Source: Stenotrophomonas nematodicola (GTDB lineage: Bacteria; Pseudomonadota; Gammaproteobacteria; Xanthomonadales; Xanthomonadaceae). Taken from it: DNA of 64,000 nt. The position numbers and the translations under genes were made by a program. The stretch's first letter is position 1. Every line of letters starts with the position of its first letter. Below the pieces are notes generated by a model that ran no database searches, was not told the DNA's origin, and worked only from the letters and a program-made list of their open reading frames with translations. The DNA is taken from contig NZ_WIAY01000004.1 of the NCBI RefSeq assembly GCF_009467805.1, positions 248,001 to 312,000 of the forward strand, given 5' to 3'. Positions 7,166-18,700 of this stretch are shown piece by piece.

Positions 7166-9298
7166 ATGTCCATGTTGTCCGCCGCACCCGCGCGTGCCCT
7201 GAGCCTGCAGTTCAAGTTGCTGGGCGCACTGTCGCTTGGCCTGTTCATCGTTGTGGTGTGCGCCCTGGCCGGACTCGGCTCGGCCTGGTTGAACCTGTCC
7301 ACCGAGGTACCCGCCGAGGTCGCCCGCAATGCACGCGCCGACACGCTGCAACGCGAGTTCCGCCTGCAGGTGCAGGAATGGAAGAACGTGCTGATCCGCG
7401 GCAGCGACGCGGCCCTGCGCGAACGCCATCTGGCCGCCTTCGATGCCCAAGGCCGCAAGGCACAGGCCCTGGCGCAGGCGCTGGCCGGCGCCGACGATGC
7501 GGACACCGCACGCCTGGCCGGCACGTTCCTGGCCCAGCACACCGCCCTGCAGCAGGCCTACCACGGCGCTCTGGAGGCGTTTGCCGCCAGCGGCTACAGC
7601 CCGCTGGACGGCGATGCGCTGGTGCGCGGCAAGGACCGCGCGCCCGGGGCCACCCTGGATGCGCTGGGTGAGCGCACCGCCGTGGTGGCCGAGCGCGCGG
7701 TGCAGGCGCGCTCGGAACAGGCCCGGCGCACGCTCGTGGTATGCGCGGCGCTGACCGCGCTGGCGGCACTGGTGTTGATGGGGATACTGGCGATCTGGCT
7801 GCGTCGTGCGGTGATCGCACCGGTGCTGGCGGTGGAAGCGGCCGCGCGTGCGGTGGCACGTGGCGATCTGGAGCACACCGTGCAGGTCCGCAGCGGCGAT
7901 GAGATCGGCCGTCTTGGCCAGGCCATGAGCGCGGTCACCCGCACCCTGAAAGACGTGCTGGCCGCCCAGGCCACGATGGCCGCGCGCCATGACGCCGGCC
8001 AGATCAGCTATCGCATGGACGATGCCGCCTTCCCCGGCGGCTATGGGCAGATGGTGCGCGACGTCAACGCGCTGGTCGATGCGCATATCCGGGTCAAGCT
8101 GCGTGCGATCGAGATCATGGGGCGCTATGCCGTGGGCGACCTGGCGCTGGACATGGAACGGCTGCCCGGCGAAAAGGCGGTGATCACCCAGGCGCTGGAC
8201 ACGGCCAAGGCCAATCTCGGCGCGATCAACGCCGAGATCAAGCGCCTGGCCCGCGCGGCGGCGGCGGGCGACTTCAGCCAACGCGGTGATGAAGCGCGCT
8301 ATGCGCACGATTTCCGCGAGATGGTGGCCGGCCTCAACCAGCTGATGCAGACCACCGAACAGGATCTGGGCCAGGTGTCGGCGGTGCTGCAGGCGATCGC
8401 GCGCGGCGATCTTGGCGCCCGCATGCAGGGCGACTTCCACGGGGTGTTCGCACGCATGCGCGACGACGTGGCGCGCACCAGTGGCCAGCTCACCGGCATC
8501 GTCGGCGACATCAAGCAGGCCGCACAGGCGATCCAGACCGCAGCCAGTGAGATCGCCGCCGGCAACAGCGATCTGTCGCAGCGCACCGAACAGCAGGCCG
8601 CGAACCTGGAGGAAACCGCCGCGTCGATGGAAGAGCTGACCTCGACCGTGCGCCAGAACGCCGAGCACGCCCGCCAGGCCAACCAGCTCGCCATCGGTGC
8701 ACACGCAGTGGCCACGCAGGGCGGTGAGGTGGTCGGGCAGGTGGTACTCACGATGGGGGCCATCGAAGCCTCGTCGCGCCGCATCGCCGACATCATCAGC
8801 GTCATTGACGGGATCGCCTTCCAGACCAACATCCTGGCGCTCAATGCCGCCGTCGAAGCCGCGCGCGCCGGCGACCAGGGCCGCGGCTTTGCGGTGGTGG
8901 CCAGCGAAGTGCGCACGCTGGCGCAACGGTCGGCCGCCGCCGCCAAGGAGATCAAGGGTCTGATCGATGCCTCCGTCGGGGACGTGGCGACCGGAGCCGC
9001 CCTGGTGCGCCAGGCGGGCCAGACCATGCAGGAGATCGTGGGCGGCGTGCAACGGGTGACCGACATCATGGCCGAGATTTCCGCGGCCTCGCAGGAGCAG
9101 TCGGCCGGCATCGAGCAGGTCAACCAGACCGTGGTGCACATGGACGAAGCGACGCAGCAGAACGCAGCCCTGGTGGAGGAAGCGTCGGCGGCCGCACGCA
9201 GCATGGAAGAGCAAGCAATCGTGCTGAACGCGGCGGTGGACGTGTTCGTGCTGGACACCCGACGGGCGGCCGGCCCGGGCGTGCCGCAGGCGGCGTAA
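7166..9298 (+). CDS. methyl-accepting chemotaxis protein
   Basis: A 710-residue transmembrane chemoreceptor. TM1 is near residues 18-38 ([19 protein letters not shown]) and TM2 near 190-210 ([17 protein letters not shown]), flanking a roughly 150-residue helical periplasmic sensor. Repeated HAMP-like segments follow ([21 protein letters not shown], a second at about 360-410). The cytoplasmic MA hairpin contains the conserved tip [20 protein letters not shown] and [16 protein letters not shown] (about 545-595). It would control CheA through CheW in the cytoplasm. It is monocistronic here with no che genes adjacent. Starts at 7166 or 7172 are both possible. The ligand is unknown. Confidence 0.95.
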   Translation: MSMLSAAPARALSLQFKLLGALSLGLFIVVVCALAGLGSAWLNLSTEVPAEVARNARADTLQREFRLQVQEWKNVLIRGSDAALRERHLAAFDAQGRKAQALAQALAGADDADTARLAGTFLAQHTALQQAYHGALEAFAASGYSPLDGDALVRGKDRAPGATLDALGERTAVVAERAVQARSEQARRTLVVCAALTALAALVLMGILAIWLRRAVIAPVLAVEAAARAVARGDLEHTVQVRSGDEIGRLGQAMSAVTRTLKDVLAAQATMAARHDAGQISYRMDDAAFPGGYGQMVRDVNALVDAHIRVKLRAIEIMGRYAVGDLALDMERLPGEKAVITQALDTAKANLGAINAEIKRLARAAAAGDFSQRGDEARYAHDFREMVAGLNQLMQTTEQDLGQVSAVLQAIARGDLGARMQGDFHGVFARMRDDVARTSGQLTGIVGDIKQAAQAIQTAASEIAAGNSDLSQRTEQQAANLEETAASMEELTSTVRQNAEHARQANQLAIGAHAVATQGGEVVGQVVLTMGAIEASSRRIADIISVIDGIAFQTNILALNAAVEAARAGDQGRGFAVVASEVRTLAQRSAAAAKEIKGLIDASVGDVATGAALVRQAGQTMQEIVGGVQRVTDIMAEISAASQEQSAGIEQVNQTVVHMDEATQQNAALVEEASAAARSMEEQAIVLNAAVDVFVLDTRRAAGPGVPQAA

Positions 9299-9308
9299 CG
9301 GGTGGCGC

Positions 9309-9332
9309 GTGCCGGCCCGCGGCCGGCACTAC
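9309..9332. repeat. SMAG-like GTAG palindrome
   Basis: GTGCCGGCC, loop CGC, GGCCGGCAC followed by TAC, so the minus strand begins GTAGTGCCGGCC. This is the signature of SMAG repeats of Stenotrophomonas. Its TAG forms the stop codon of the LysR gene. It also serves as the hairpin between the convergent MCP and LysR genes. Confidence 0.75.
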
Positions 9333-10228
9333 ACGTAGGGGGGGCCGACCATCGCGGCGGCGAGGTGGTCGAGGAAGGAGCTGATCCGCGCCGACACGGC
9401 GGTGTTGCGGTAGTACACCGCGTGGATGGGCTGGCGCACCTCCACCGTGAGCGTGGGCAGCACCTGCACCAGCGTCCCGTCCGCACGGTCGCGATGGGTC
9501 ATGAAGTCGGACAGGCAGACGATGCCCACGCCTTCCAGCGCCAGCCGGCGCAGGGTTTCGCCACTGGATACCGCCACTGCCGGCCTTACATGCAGCAGCG
9601 CGTCGGTATCGCCCGGCAACGGCCAATGGTTGAGCGAATCCGGTTCGTTGAAGCCCAGCAGCGTGTGCGCCTGCAGGTCGGCCACGCGGGCCGGTGTGCC
9701 GTGCTGCTGCAGGTACGCCGGGCTGGCCAGCACCCGCAACCGGCTGTGCGCCAGCGGACGCGCATGCAGCGTGGAATCGGCCAGCGGTCCGATCCGTAGG
9801 GCGACATCGGTGCGGCGTTCCAGCAGGTCGATGTAGCGTTCGCTGCTGTTGAGTTCCAGTGCCACCTCCGGGTAGCGCGCGCGATAGCTGGCAACCAGCG
9901 GGGCGATCACGTGCAGCACGAAGGGCATCGCCGCATCCACCCGCAACCGCCCGGCCGGCCGCTCGCGGCGCGCGGCGATCTGCTCTTCGGCCGCCTCCAC
10001 CGAGGCGACGATGGCGCGGGCCTGGGCCAGGAACGCCTCGCCTTCCTCGGTGAGCTGCAGGCGGCGGGTGGTCCGGGTCAGCAGGGTGGTACCGAGCTTC
10101 TCTTCCAACCGTCCCAGCGCGCGGCTGACCCCGGAGGGCGTCTGCGCCAGCTGTTCGGCCGCGGCGGTGATCGAACCGCTGTCGATCACCGCGATGAAGG
10201 CCTGCATTTCGTCGAGGGTGGTTTTCAT
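9329..10228 (-). CDS. LysR family transcriptional regulator
   Basis: A 299-residue LysR-type regulator. The N-terminal winged HTH reads MQAFIAVIDSGSITAAAEQL ... SGVSRALGRLEEKLGTTLL, with the usual RTTRRLQLTEEG wing. A periplasmic-binding-like effector domain follows (about residues 90-290). Start 10228 (MKTTLDEM) is the family start; the frame extends 13 codons further. It is divergent from an MFS exporter across 128 bp containing the dyad at 10259, so it probably controls that exporter. Its stop codon comes from the SMAG-like repeat. Confidence 0.92.
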   Translation of the reverse strand: MKTTLDEMQAFIAVIDSGSITAAAEQLAQTPSGVSRALGRLEEKLGTTLLTRTTRRLQLTEEGEAFLAQARAIVASVEAAEEQIAARRERPAGRLRVDAAMPFVLHVIAPLVASYRARYPEVALELNSSERYIDLLERRTDVALRIGPLADSTLHARPLAHSRLRVLASPAYLQQHGTPARVADLQAHTLLGFNEPDSLNHWPLPGDTDALLHVRPAVAVSSGETLRRLALEGVGIVCLSDFMTHRDRADGTLVQVLPTLTVEVRQPIHAVYYRNTAVSARISSFLDHLAAAMVGPPYV

Positions 10229-10258
10229 CGGACGGGCACTCAACGGACGAGGCCCATT

Positions 10259-10275
10259 ATTGACCATGAGGCAAT
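10259..10275. promoter_or_regulatory. candidate LysR-box between divergent genes
   Basis: ATTG-N9-CAAT is an interrupted dyad of the size and spacing of LysR-type binding sites. It sits in the 128-bp gap between the divergent lysR and MFS genes, 31 nt upstream of the lysR start. Judged by symmetry only. Confidence 0.35.
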
Positions 10276-10356
10276 AGTCATTGGCGTGAAGACCGCTTTT
10301 TCGGCACGAGTGCGGCGCGCAGACTGCGCAGCCTCTCTTCCCACCGGTAATCGACC

Positions 10357-11571
10357 ATGTCCCGTGGCATCCCCCTCGCCCTGCTGGCGCTTACGCTTGG
10401 CGCGTATGCCATCGGCACCACCGAATTCGTCATCGTCGGGCTGATCCCGACCATCGCCGCCGACCTCGGCGTCTCCCTGCCCTCGGCCGGCCTGCTGGTC
10501 TCCCTGTACGCCCTGGGCGTGGCGATTGGCGCCCCGGTGCTGACCGCACTCACCGGCCGGGTGCCGCGCAAAACCCTGCTGGTGGCGCTGATGGTGCTGT
10601 TCACCCTGGGCAATGTGATCGCCTGGATGGCGCCCGGCTATGGGTCGCTGATCGTGGCGCGCGTGCTCACCGGCCTGGCCCACGGCGTGTTCTTCTCGAT
10701 CGGCTCGATCATCGCCACGTCGGTGGTGCCCAAGGAAAAGGCCGCCAGTGCGATCGCGATCATGTTCACCGGCCTCACCGTCGCCCTGGTCACCGGCGTG
10801 CCGCTGGGCACCTTCATCGGCCAGCATCTGGGTTGGCGCGCCACCTTCCTGGCCGTGGCGGCGCTGGGCGTGATCGCCCTGATCGGCAGCCTGCTGTTCG
10901 TGCCGCGCAACCTGCAGCGCAGCGCACCGGCCACGTTCGGCCAGCAGCTGTCGGTGCTGGCCCAGCCGCGCCTGCTGCTGGTGTATGCGATCACCGCGCT
11001 GGGCTACGGCGGCACCTTCCTGTCGTTCACGTACCTGGCCTCGATCCTGCAGGACGTCACCGGCTTCTCGGCCAATGCGGTCAGCGGCGTGCTGCTGGTG
11101 TACGGCGTGTCGGTGGCGATCGGCAACCTGTGGGGCGGCCGCCTGGCCGACCGCCGCGGGCCGATTCCGGCGCTGAAGCTGATCTTCGCTCTGCTGGCCG
11201 CCGTGCTGTTCATGCTGACCTTCACCGCCTACAACACCTGGCTGGTGCTGCTGACCGTGCTGGCGCTGGGTGCGGTGGCTTTCGGCAACGTGCCGGGGCT
11301 GCAGGTGTACGTGGTCAAGCAGGCGCAGCGCTTCGCCCCCCAGGCGGCTGACGTCGCCTCGGGCCTGAACATCGCCGCCTTCAACGTCGGTATCGCGCTC
11401 GGTGCCTCGCTGGGCGGCCTGGTGGTCGATCACATCGGCCTCATGCACACCCCGTGGCTGGGTGCGTTGGTGGTGATGGGTGCCTTCGGGCTGACCGCGC
11501 TGAGCGGCCGGCTGGACCGCCGCGACGGTGTCGCCGACCGTGCCGACGGCATCGCCGTCACCGCACATTGA
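10357..11571 (+). CDS. MFS transporter, DHA1/AraJ-type exporter
   Basis: A 404-residue, 12-helix major facilitator. The N-terminus LALTLGAYAIGTTEFVIVGLI is the hallmark of the AraJ/SotB/YdhP group. Motif A is degenerate in the TALTGRVPRKTLLV loop and repeated as GGRLADRRGP. Members export sugars, chloramphenicol-like compounds or purine analogues in exchange for protons at the inner membrane. It is divergent from the LysR gene that probably regulates it. Substrate is not predictable from sequence. Confidence 0.92.
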   Translation: MSRGIPLALLALTLGAYAIGTTEFVIVGLIPTIAADLGVSLPSAGLLVSLYALGVAIGAPVLTALTGRVPRKTLLVALMVLFTLGNVIAWMAPGYGSLIVARVLTGLAHGVFFSIGSIIATSVVPKEKAASAIAIMFTGLTVALVTGVPLGTFIGQHLGWRATFLAVAALGVIALIGSLLFVPRNLQRSAPATFGQQLSVLAQPRLLLVYAITALGYGGTFLSFTYLASILQDVTGFSANAVSGVLLVYGVSVAIGNLWGGRLADRRGPIPALKLIFALLAAVLFMLTFTAYNTWLVLLTVLALGAVAFGNVPGLQVYVVKQAQRFAPQAADVASGLNIAAFNVGIALGASLGGLVVDHIGLMHTPWLGALVVMGAFGLTALSGRLDRRDGVADRADGIAVTAH

Positions 11572-11658
11572 TCGCTCGCGCAGCGGACCTGCCGTCTGCT
11601 GCGCATCATTCAACGGTGCACGGCGTAGCCTGCATCGCATCCGCACGAAGGAGTTTCC

Positions 11659-12462
11659 ATGAGCATTCCCGCATTCGGCCTCGGCACGTTCCGCCTGAAG
11701 GGCCAGACCGTCATCGACTCGGTCCGCAACGCGCTCGACGTGGGCTACCGCGCCATCGATACCGCGCAGATCTACGACAACGAAGCCGAGGTGGGCCAGG
11801 CCATCGCCGACGCCGGCCTGGCCCGCGACGAGCTGTTCCTCACCACCAAGATCTGGATCGCCAACGTCGCCCACGACACCTTGCTGGAAAGCCTGCGCGA
11901 AAGCCTGCGCAAGCTGCGCACCGACCACGTCGAGCTGACGCTGATCCATTGGCCCTCGCCCAAGGACGCCGTGCCGATGGCCGAGTACCTGGGCGCGCTG
12001 GCCGAGGCGAAGGCGCTGGGCCTGACCCGGCAGATCGGCATCTCCAACTTCACCATCGCGCAGACCCGCCAGGCGATCGGGATTCTCGGTGCCGACGCCA
12101 TCGCCACCAACCAGATCGAAGTGCATCCCTACCTGCAGAACCGCGCGTTGATCGCGTTCCTGAAGGATCAGGGGATCCATGTCACCGCCTACATGAGCCT
12201 GGCCTACGGCGAGGTGCTGAAGGACCCGGTGATCCAGGCCATCGCCGACCGCCACCAGGCCACCCCGGCCCAGGTCGCGCTGGCCTGGGCACTGCAGCAG
12301 GGCTACGCGGTGATCCCCTCCTCCACCAGGCGTGAGAACCTGGCCAGCAACCTGCTGGCGGCGGACCTGCACCTGGGCGAGGCGGACATGGCGCAGATCG
12401 CGACGCTGGACCGTGGCCAGCGCCTGGCCAACCCCGACGGGATCGCGCCGGACTGGGATTGA
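11659..12462 (+). CDS. dkgB: 2,5-didehydrogluconate reductase DkgB-type aldo/keto reductase
   Basis: A 267-residue AKR5-like reductase of exactly DkgB length. The tetrad is Asp and Tyr in [11 protein letters not shown], Lys in LTTKIW and His in LIHWPSP; the cofactor site is [10 protein letters not shown]. The opening [16 protein letters not shown] matches DkgB. It reduces 2,5-diketo-gluconate and methylglyoxal-like carbonyls with NADPH. The ATG has AAGGAG 7 nt upstream. It is monocistronic. Confidence 0.9.
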   Translation: MSIPAFGLGTFRLKGQTVIDSVRNALDVGYRAIDTAQIYDNEAEVGQAIADAGLARDELFLTTKIWIANVAHDTLLESLRESLRKLRTDHVELTLIHWPSPKDAVPMAEYLGALAEAKALGLTRQIGISNFTIAQTRQAIGILGADAIATNQIEVHPYLQNRALIAFLKDQGIHVTAYMSLAYGEVLKDPVIQAIADRHQATPAQVALAWALQQGYAVIPSSTRRENLASNLLAADLHLGEADMAQIATLDRGQRLANPDGIAPDWD

Positions 12463-12472
12463 CCGGCAGCGC

Positions 12473-13171
12473 CTAGCGGAGCAACCAGCCGCGCAGCGCG
12501 TCGCTCACCTCATCCGGCTGCTCCATTGGCGCCAGGTGCCCGCAGGCGGGTACCACCACCAGGGTGGAGCCTGGCACCAGGGCGTGCATCTCCTCACTGA
12601 TGGCCAGCGGCGTGATGCGGTCGTTGGCACCGCACACGATCAGCAGCGGATCGCGGTAGCGGGCCAGCACGTCGTGACCATCGACGCGATCCAGCGCGCT
12701 TTGACGCAGGAACACCGCCGCCCCCAGCCGGGCGGTCATGTCGCGCACGCGCTGCACCAGTACATAGTCGTCCAGCCGCGAGGCATCGATGTAGCTGCGC
12801 ATCAGTGTGTCGCCGAAGCCGTGGAAAGTGCCGGGCAGGCGCACGCTGGCGCGCTGCGACCGGCGCTGGGCAGCGCGTTCCGGCGAATCGGCATGGATCG
12901 AGGCATCGATCAACGCCAGCCGCAGCACACGCTCCGGCGCAGTCCGCAGGATCTGCTGGGCCACGAAGCCGCCCAGCGAGAACCCGGCCAGGGCGAAGCG
13001 GTCCGGCGCCTGCGCCAGGACGTCGTCCACGACCGCCTGCATCGTCTCGCCGCGGGTCTGGTCGCCCACCGTGCAGTCGGCGATGTCGGACAGCGCGGCG
13101 ATCTGCCCGCGCCAGAGTTCAGCGTCGTTGAGCAGGCCTGGGAGCAGCAGCAGGGGGATGCGGTCCGTCAT
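12473..13171 (-). CDS. alpha/beta hydrolase
   Basis: A 232-residue compact alpha/beta hydrolase. The oxyanion region is LLLLPGLLNDAELW, the nucleophile elbow is GFSLGGFV (Ser at about residue 76), an acid is likely in CGANDRITP (about 178), and the His is in VPACGHLAPMEQP (about 203). It lacks a signal peptide and is cytoplasmic. The frame extends 24 codons further, but MTDRIPLLLLPG fits the fold. Substrate unknown; BioH- or esterase-like are equally possible. It faces the dkgB gene tail to tail. Confidence 0.88.
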   Translation of the reverse strand: MTDRIPLLLLPGLLNDAELWRGQIAALSDIADCTVGDQTRGETMQAVVDDVLAQAPDRFALAGFSLGGFVAQQILRTAPERVLRLALIDASIHADSPERAAQRRSQRASVRLPGTFHGFGDTLMRSYIDASRLDDYVLVQRVRDMTARLGAAVFLRQSALDRVDGHDVLARYRDPLLIVCGANDRITPLAISEEMHALVPGSTLVVVPACGHLAPMEQPDEVSDALRGWLLR

Positions 13172-13397
13172 CCGGACATTGTCGCTGCTGCCTGTTGGCA
13201 GACCAAGGGTGGCGTGGCAGTGAGCCAGCACTTCACCGGCCATTTTTCTTACAGCCGATGGAGGTGTCTCCCTACATCATTATCAGAGATCCCCGACGTC
13301 CGGCGCACCGCGCGCTATTGCGAACATGGCCCCCAACATCGCGTGGGCAGCAGGGGTGCCTGCTCATCGCGCCGGATCGCCGCCACAGGGGACCTGC

Positions 13398-15707
13398 ATG
13401 AACCGTCTCACTTTCACGCTCGCCAGCGGGCTGCTCGGTATTGGGCTGTGTACCGCAAGCCACGCCCAGAACTATCTGGAAGAAGTGTCCGACTACGCGC
13501 AGAAGGTGCAGGCACGACGCACCGCCGCGCTGGACGCCAGTGAGGCATTTGGGGAGCAGATCTCCTACCTGGATGGCGGAACGCGGTTCTCGGCCACCGA
13601 TATCTCCATTCCCGGCAACAACGCCTTGAAGGTGGAGCTCACCCGCAGCCGGCAGATCGATGAGCGCTACTTCATTTCCGGCTCGCGCCTGTTCGATTTC
13701 GGGTCGCTCTACGACTGGCAGCTGGAGGCCCCGTTCCTGGAGGGCACCTTCACCAGTCACGGCTGGACGATGGCGGCCGAGGGCAACCCCTCGCGCAATG
13801 CCCGGTGCAGCCTGCAACAGGCGCCCTACAGCGCCATTCTGGGTGACTTCTACATCGAGAAGATGTGGTCGGGCTACAACCTGCATCTGCCCGGACAACC
13901 CGCACGGCTGATGCTGAAGGCGGCCGCAGCCATTCCGATGCCGGCAGATGGTCAGACCTATCCGTGGGCCGCCGATGGGGACATCCGCATCCGCTGCCTG
14001 CCCCAGCTCAAGAATGGTGCGCCCGGTGAAGGGTTCCTTGCCGTCATGCCGGATGGAACGCGTTACTACTTCGACACGATGATCACCCGGCAGATGCCGA
14101 ATTTCCGCCTGCGCACATATCACACCGTCCCCCAGTACAAGGTGTACCTGGCCGCATCGCGTGTCGAGGACCAGCAGGGCAACTGGGTCACGTACACCTA
14201 CGTCAACGACAACCTTGCCTCCATACAGTCCAACGACGGCCGCAGGATCGACCTGGCCTACCAGAATGGACGCATGGTCAGCGCCACGACCGCAGGGCGC
14301 ACGTGGCAGTACCAGTATCGCGAACCGACCAGCACGACCGATGGCGGCCTGGCGGCAGTGATCCTTCCCGATGCCACCCGTTGGAGCTACGACTGGGTGG
14401 GCAGCGTTCGACCGGCCTGGATGGCACCGCCACAGGAGGGAACCACGCCCTGCGATACCATCATCGGCGAGGTTACCGGGCCCTACGCCTACACCGTCAC
14501 GCATCCCGGCGGCGCCCGCGCCACGTTCTCGTTCGCATACAAAACCATCTTCCGCTCCACGCTGGATGCCTGCTACTCGCCGGTGCAGCCCAACTACTAC
14601 TCCGTCTGGTCGCTGACCGATCGAGTGGTCACCGGCGCCGGGCTCGGTGAAATGCGCACACAGCTGTCGATCACCGGCGGATACCCCTCCACACCGCTCC
14701 GCTGGTCGACGGTGACCCACCCCGATGGCTCGACCACCCGCTACGGGTTCGGCCACACGTTCCTCGTCGATGAAGGCAAGATCATTGAACGCCAGACCGC
14801 CGGGAGCGATGGCGTTGTACTGGAAAGCACCAGCTCGCGGTATCTGAGCTCGCCGCCGGCCGGAGCGCACTACCCGGCGCGTGTTGGAAACAGCCTGCAT
14901 TTCATGCAGTACGCAGACGGTCTGGTCCAGCCGCTTGCCGAGCGCCTCACTGTGCGGGAGAGCACGCAGTACCGGCGCGCCAGCGACGGGTGGGACGCGT
15001 TTGCGAGGCCGACGCTGACCACCCAAAGCGGCCCCTCGGGCGTGATGCGCGAGCGACGGCAATACCTGGACAACCCGGCCCGTTGGATCCTCGGTGCGGT
15101 GGCATCGACACACAACGAGGATTCCGGGCAGGTCGTGTCTGCGGCGACGTATGACGATCTGCTGCGTCCGCTGGAGAAGTTCAGCTTTGGACTGCTGCAG
15201 GTGAGCTTCACCTACAACGGCGATGGCACGGTGGCAACCGCCACCGATCCCACCGGCCGCATGACCCGGCTTCAGCAGTGGAAGCGTGGCATTCCGCAGC
15301 ACGTGATCAACCCCGACGGGACCACACGCGGCGCCACCGTCGACGACAACGGCTGGGTGGGCGCCGCGCGGGACGAGAACAATCTCCAGACCAGCTACGC
15401 CTACGACTCGATGGGCAGGCTCTCCATGATCACCCTCCCGGCCGATGTCGGCACGGCCTGGAATGCCACCTCCATGACCTTCTCGCGCCTGCCAACAGCC
15501 GAGCTGGGCATACCGGCCGGCCATTGGAAGGAAACCGAAGCGACAGGCAACCGGCGCAAGGTGACCTACTACGACGCGTTGCTGAGGCCGGTCCTGGAAG
15601 AGGAATACGACGCTGCAGACAGGGCGGGAACCCTGTCCCAGATCCTACGGCGGTACGACCATGCCAATCGGCTGATCTACGAATCGTATCCCGGTCGCTA
15701 TCGCTGA
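13398..15707 (+). CDS. Sec-exported RHS/YD-repeat protein, lacking the RHS core
   Basis: A 769-residue protein with a signal peptide (MNRLTFTLASGLLGIG...ASHAQ, cleavage about residue 24; AGGGGA precedes the ATG). The body carries YD/RHS repeats such as WVTYTYVNDNLASIQSNDGR, SYDWVGS, TSYAYDSMGRLSMITLP and RRYDHANRLIYESYPG. It ends abruptly inside the repeat region without the RHS core or any toxin domain. The next RHS gene starts 15 nt downstream, so the two probably build one beta-cocoon from two chains, or this is the N-terminal half of a split gene. No PAAR or VgrG-like N-terminus, so export by Sec rather than type VI is inferred. Confidence 0.85.
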   Translation: MNRLTFTLASGLLGIGLCTASHAQNYLEEVSDYAQKVQARRTAALDASEAFGEQISYLDGGTRFSATDISIPGNNALKVELTRSRQIDERYFISGSRLFDFGSLYDWQLEAPFLEGTFTSHGWTMAAEGNPSRNARCSLQQAPYSAILGDFYIEKMWSGYNLHLPGQPARLMLKAAAAIPMPADGQTYPWAADGDIRIRCLPQLKNGAPGEGFLAVMPDGTRYYFDTMITRQMPNFRLRTYHTVPQYKVYLAASRVEDQQGNWVTYTYVNDNLASIQSNDGRRIDLAYQNGRMVSATTAGRTWQYQYREPTSTTDGGLAAVILPDATRWSYDWVGSVRPAWMAPPQEGTTPCDTIIGEVTGPYAYTVTHPGGARATFSFAYKTIFRSTLDACYSPVQPNYYSVWSLTDRVVTGAGLGEMRTQLSITGGYPSTPLRWSTVTHPDGSTTRYGFGHTFLVDEGKIIERQTAGSDGVVLESTSSRYLSSPPAGAHYPARVGNSLHFMQYADGLVQPLAERLTVRESTQYRRASDGWDAFARPTLTTQSGPSGVMRERRQYLDNPARWILGAVASTHNEDSGQVVSAATYDDLLRPLEKFSFGLLQVSFTYNGDGTVATATDPTGRMTRLQQWKRGIPQHVINPDGTTRGATVDDNGWVGAARDENNLQTSYAYDSMGRLSMITLPADVGTAWNATSMTFSRLPTAELGIPAGHWKETEATGNRRKVTYYDALLRPVLEEEYDAADRAGTLSQILRRYDHANRLIYESYPGRYR

Positions 15708-15722
15708 GGTATGGAGACCCCA

Positions 15723-18700
15723 ATGCGCGCACATGCCCTCCTCCGTTTCCTCCTGCTGCTGACGGCACTCACCGCCTCCAACGCCGCCGCGCAGGCAACC
15801 ATCAACCTGACCGGGCCGGCCACGACGACGTACGTCGCGCCTGCAAACTTCGATCTCCAGGTGAGCTATTCGGTGTCCTCCGGGCCCAAGGCGGAGTTCA
15901 TCGAGAACACCGTGATCACCCAGAACGGGGTGACCATCAGTGTCATCCCGCAGGGGACCATCCCTGTACGTGGGCTTCCGCCCGGTCGCTATGAGTACAT
16001 GTACCGCGTGATCGCCACCCGGATTCTGCCCGATGGCGACATGACCCACCGTCCGATGTCCAGCGGCCCCGTCGTCATCACAGTCAACAATCCACCGGAG
16101 CCGATCGATGCCGCCGCGCCGGGCACGATTTCTTCGGTCGGACCTCCGGTAACCGGGCGGCCCATGACAATGTCCATCCAGATGATAAACACCGGCGAAA
16201 CAACCTGGCGCGCCGGAAGCTACTTCCTCGATTTCGTGAACGGAGGTGACAGCTACGTCTGGGACTTCACCCCGCAGGGCATTTCCCACGACGTGGCCCC
16301 CGGCCAGTCGTATACCTTCCAGTTCAACATCACCGCAAAGATTTTCAATACGCACGGATTCAACTACTACTTCCAGTTCCAGATGCGCCGGAACACGGTC
16401 GCCTTCGGCCTGCCAACGCAGGTGTTCTCCGTATACATCATCAATCCGATCAACGCCTCACAGTTTGATTCGCAGGAGGTACCCACAACGATGGAGGTGG
16501 GCAAGTCCTATCCCGTCACCATCCGGATGCGGAACACCGGCGACTATGTGTGGAGCGCCAGCCAGGCGTATTCGCTCGGCGCGCAGAACCCGCATGACAA
16601 CACCCTGTGGGGTACCCACCGGATACAGACGGCAGACGTGCCCTTGGGCGCGATCGGAGAGTTCAAGGCGACCGTGGTCGCACCGGCGCAGCCGGGCGTC
16701 TACAACTTCCAGTGGCGCATGGTGCGCGATGGCGTGGAATGGTTCGGCGTGCTCACGCCAAACGTCGCCATCACGGTGAGCGAACCGCCCCCGCCTCCGC
16801 CTCCGCCGCTGCGGGGAACCACCTACACCTACGATGCGCTGGGCAGGTTGACCGGTACCTCTGCGGACAGTGAACAGGGCCCGCTGGTCACCGCCCAGAT
16901 CTATCTGGCGGGAAACCGGGTCCAGCGTTCCGATGCACGCAACAACGTGACAACGACGACCTACCAGGCCTATTCGGATCCGGCGACAGATCGGGAAACG
17001 CTGATCGAAGAACCCGAGTCCCGCATTACCCGGATTGATCGCACCCCCTACGGCGTCATTACCCGCATCGCGCGGGATTCAAGAAACGGCGCTCCGCTTC
17101 AGCGCCATTACGTGTACGACGCCCACTATCGCCTCTGCAAAAGCATTGAACCCGAGACCGGGGCGACCGCTGTCGGCCTGGATGCAGCCGGGCGCATCCT
17201 GTGGACCGCCAGCGGGCTGGCGCTTCCTTCAACAAGCAGCTGTGATCAACAGGCTGCCGCAGGCTCCCCGCGCGCGATCACCCGCTCTTATGATGCGAAC
17301 GGTCGGCTGTCGGCGATCGTGTCGCCGGATGGACTGGGCAACCAGAACATCGCGTACACCCCTGACGGGCTGATCAACACTATTTCCTCCAGTAACGGCG
17401 GTGGTATCTCGGCGGTATCGACCTTTACCTACAACAGCCGCCGGTCGCTGGCATCGGAGACGTCGAGCATCAGCAACGAGTCGGATTGGACCATGTCGTA
17501 TACCTACGATGCCAATGGCTCCCTGGCCGGTTATACCCTTCCGTCCGGTCTCCACATCGACCACCATCCCGATGCGCTCGGCAGGTCGCGGGCCATTACC
17601 GACAGCGCCGGACGGACACTTGTCTCGGGGGTCAAGCGTGGTGCGACCGGAACCGTCGCAGAGTTCATCTACGGAAACGGCATTCGCCATCAGCGAACCT
17701 TGAATGAGCGATTGTTGCCCAGCCAGGTGAGCGACGCCGGCGTCATGCGGCTCGCCTATGCGTACGACAAGGGCGGCAATGTCAGCTCCATGATGGATCT
17801 GGACGGACAGAGCGGCCTCAATCGCCAGATGAGCTATGACGGTGTGGATCGGATACTGAACGTCGTGTCGCCTGAGGCCGGGGTCAACCAGTCATTCTCC
17901 TACGATGACTTCGACAACCTCACGCGCCTGACGACCGCAGGAGCCACGCCGTTCAACTACTACTACGATGCCTCGAATCGTCTGACCAACATCCGGACCG
18001 ACGAGGGCGCGACCATCATTGGCCTTGCGTACGATGCGCAGGGCAACATGATCAACAAGAACGGGCGGACCTTCACGTTCGATGCGAACAACCGGCTCAT
18101 CGCGTCGGCCGGTTCGACCACCTATGCCTACGACGCCGCGGGCAGGCGAGTCCAGCGCCGGGCAGCGGATGGCCAGGACACGAACCGGTACTTCTATACC
18201 CGTTCCGGAAAGCTTGCCGTCCAGTTCGAGTCGAAGGCGCTTCGCCACACTTCGCATGTCTACCTGGATGGCATTGCGGTTGCCGCGATCGAGACCGCCC
18301 AGGACGGCACTGCCTCGATCAAATACGTCCACAACGACATCCTCGGAAGTCCCATTGCCTACAGCTCTGCCCAGGGAACCGTGCTCCAGCGTCTCCAGTA
18401 CACCACCTTCGGCATGTCGGCCGGGGTAAGCGATGGCAAGCCCGGCTTCACCGGTCATGTGGAGGACGCAGATTCAGGCACGGTGTACATGCAACAGCGC
18501 TATTACGATCCGCAGATCGCACTGTTCCTGTCGCCGGACCCCGTGCCGACCTTCATGAACCCGGTCGCCATGCTCAACAGGTACCGCTACGCCGACAGCA
18601 ACCCCTACCGCTACCATGATCCGGATGGACGCTGCACCGGGTCTCACCTGGCCAACAAGGATGGGACCTGCATGAGCACCGGCGAGTTCACCACGATGGC

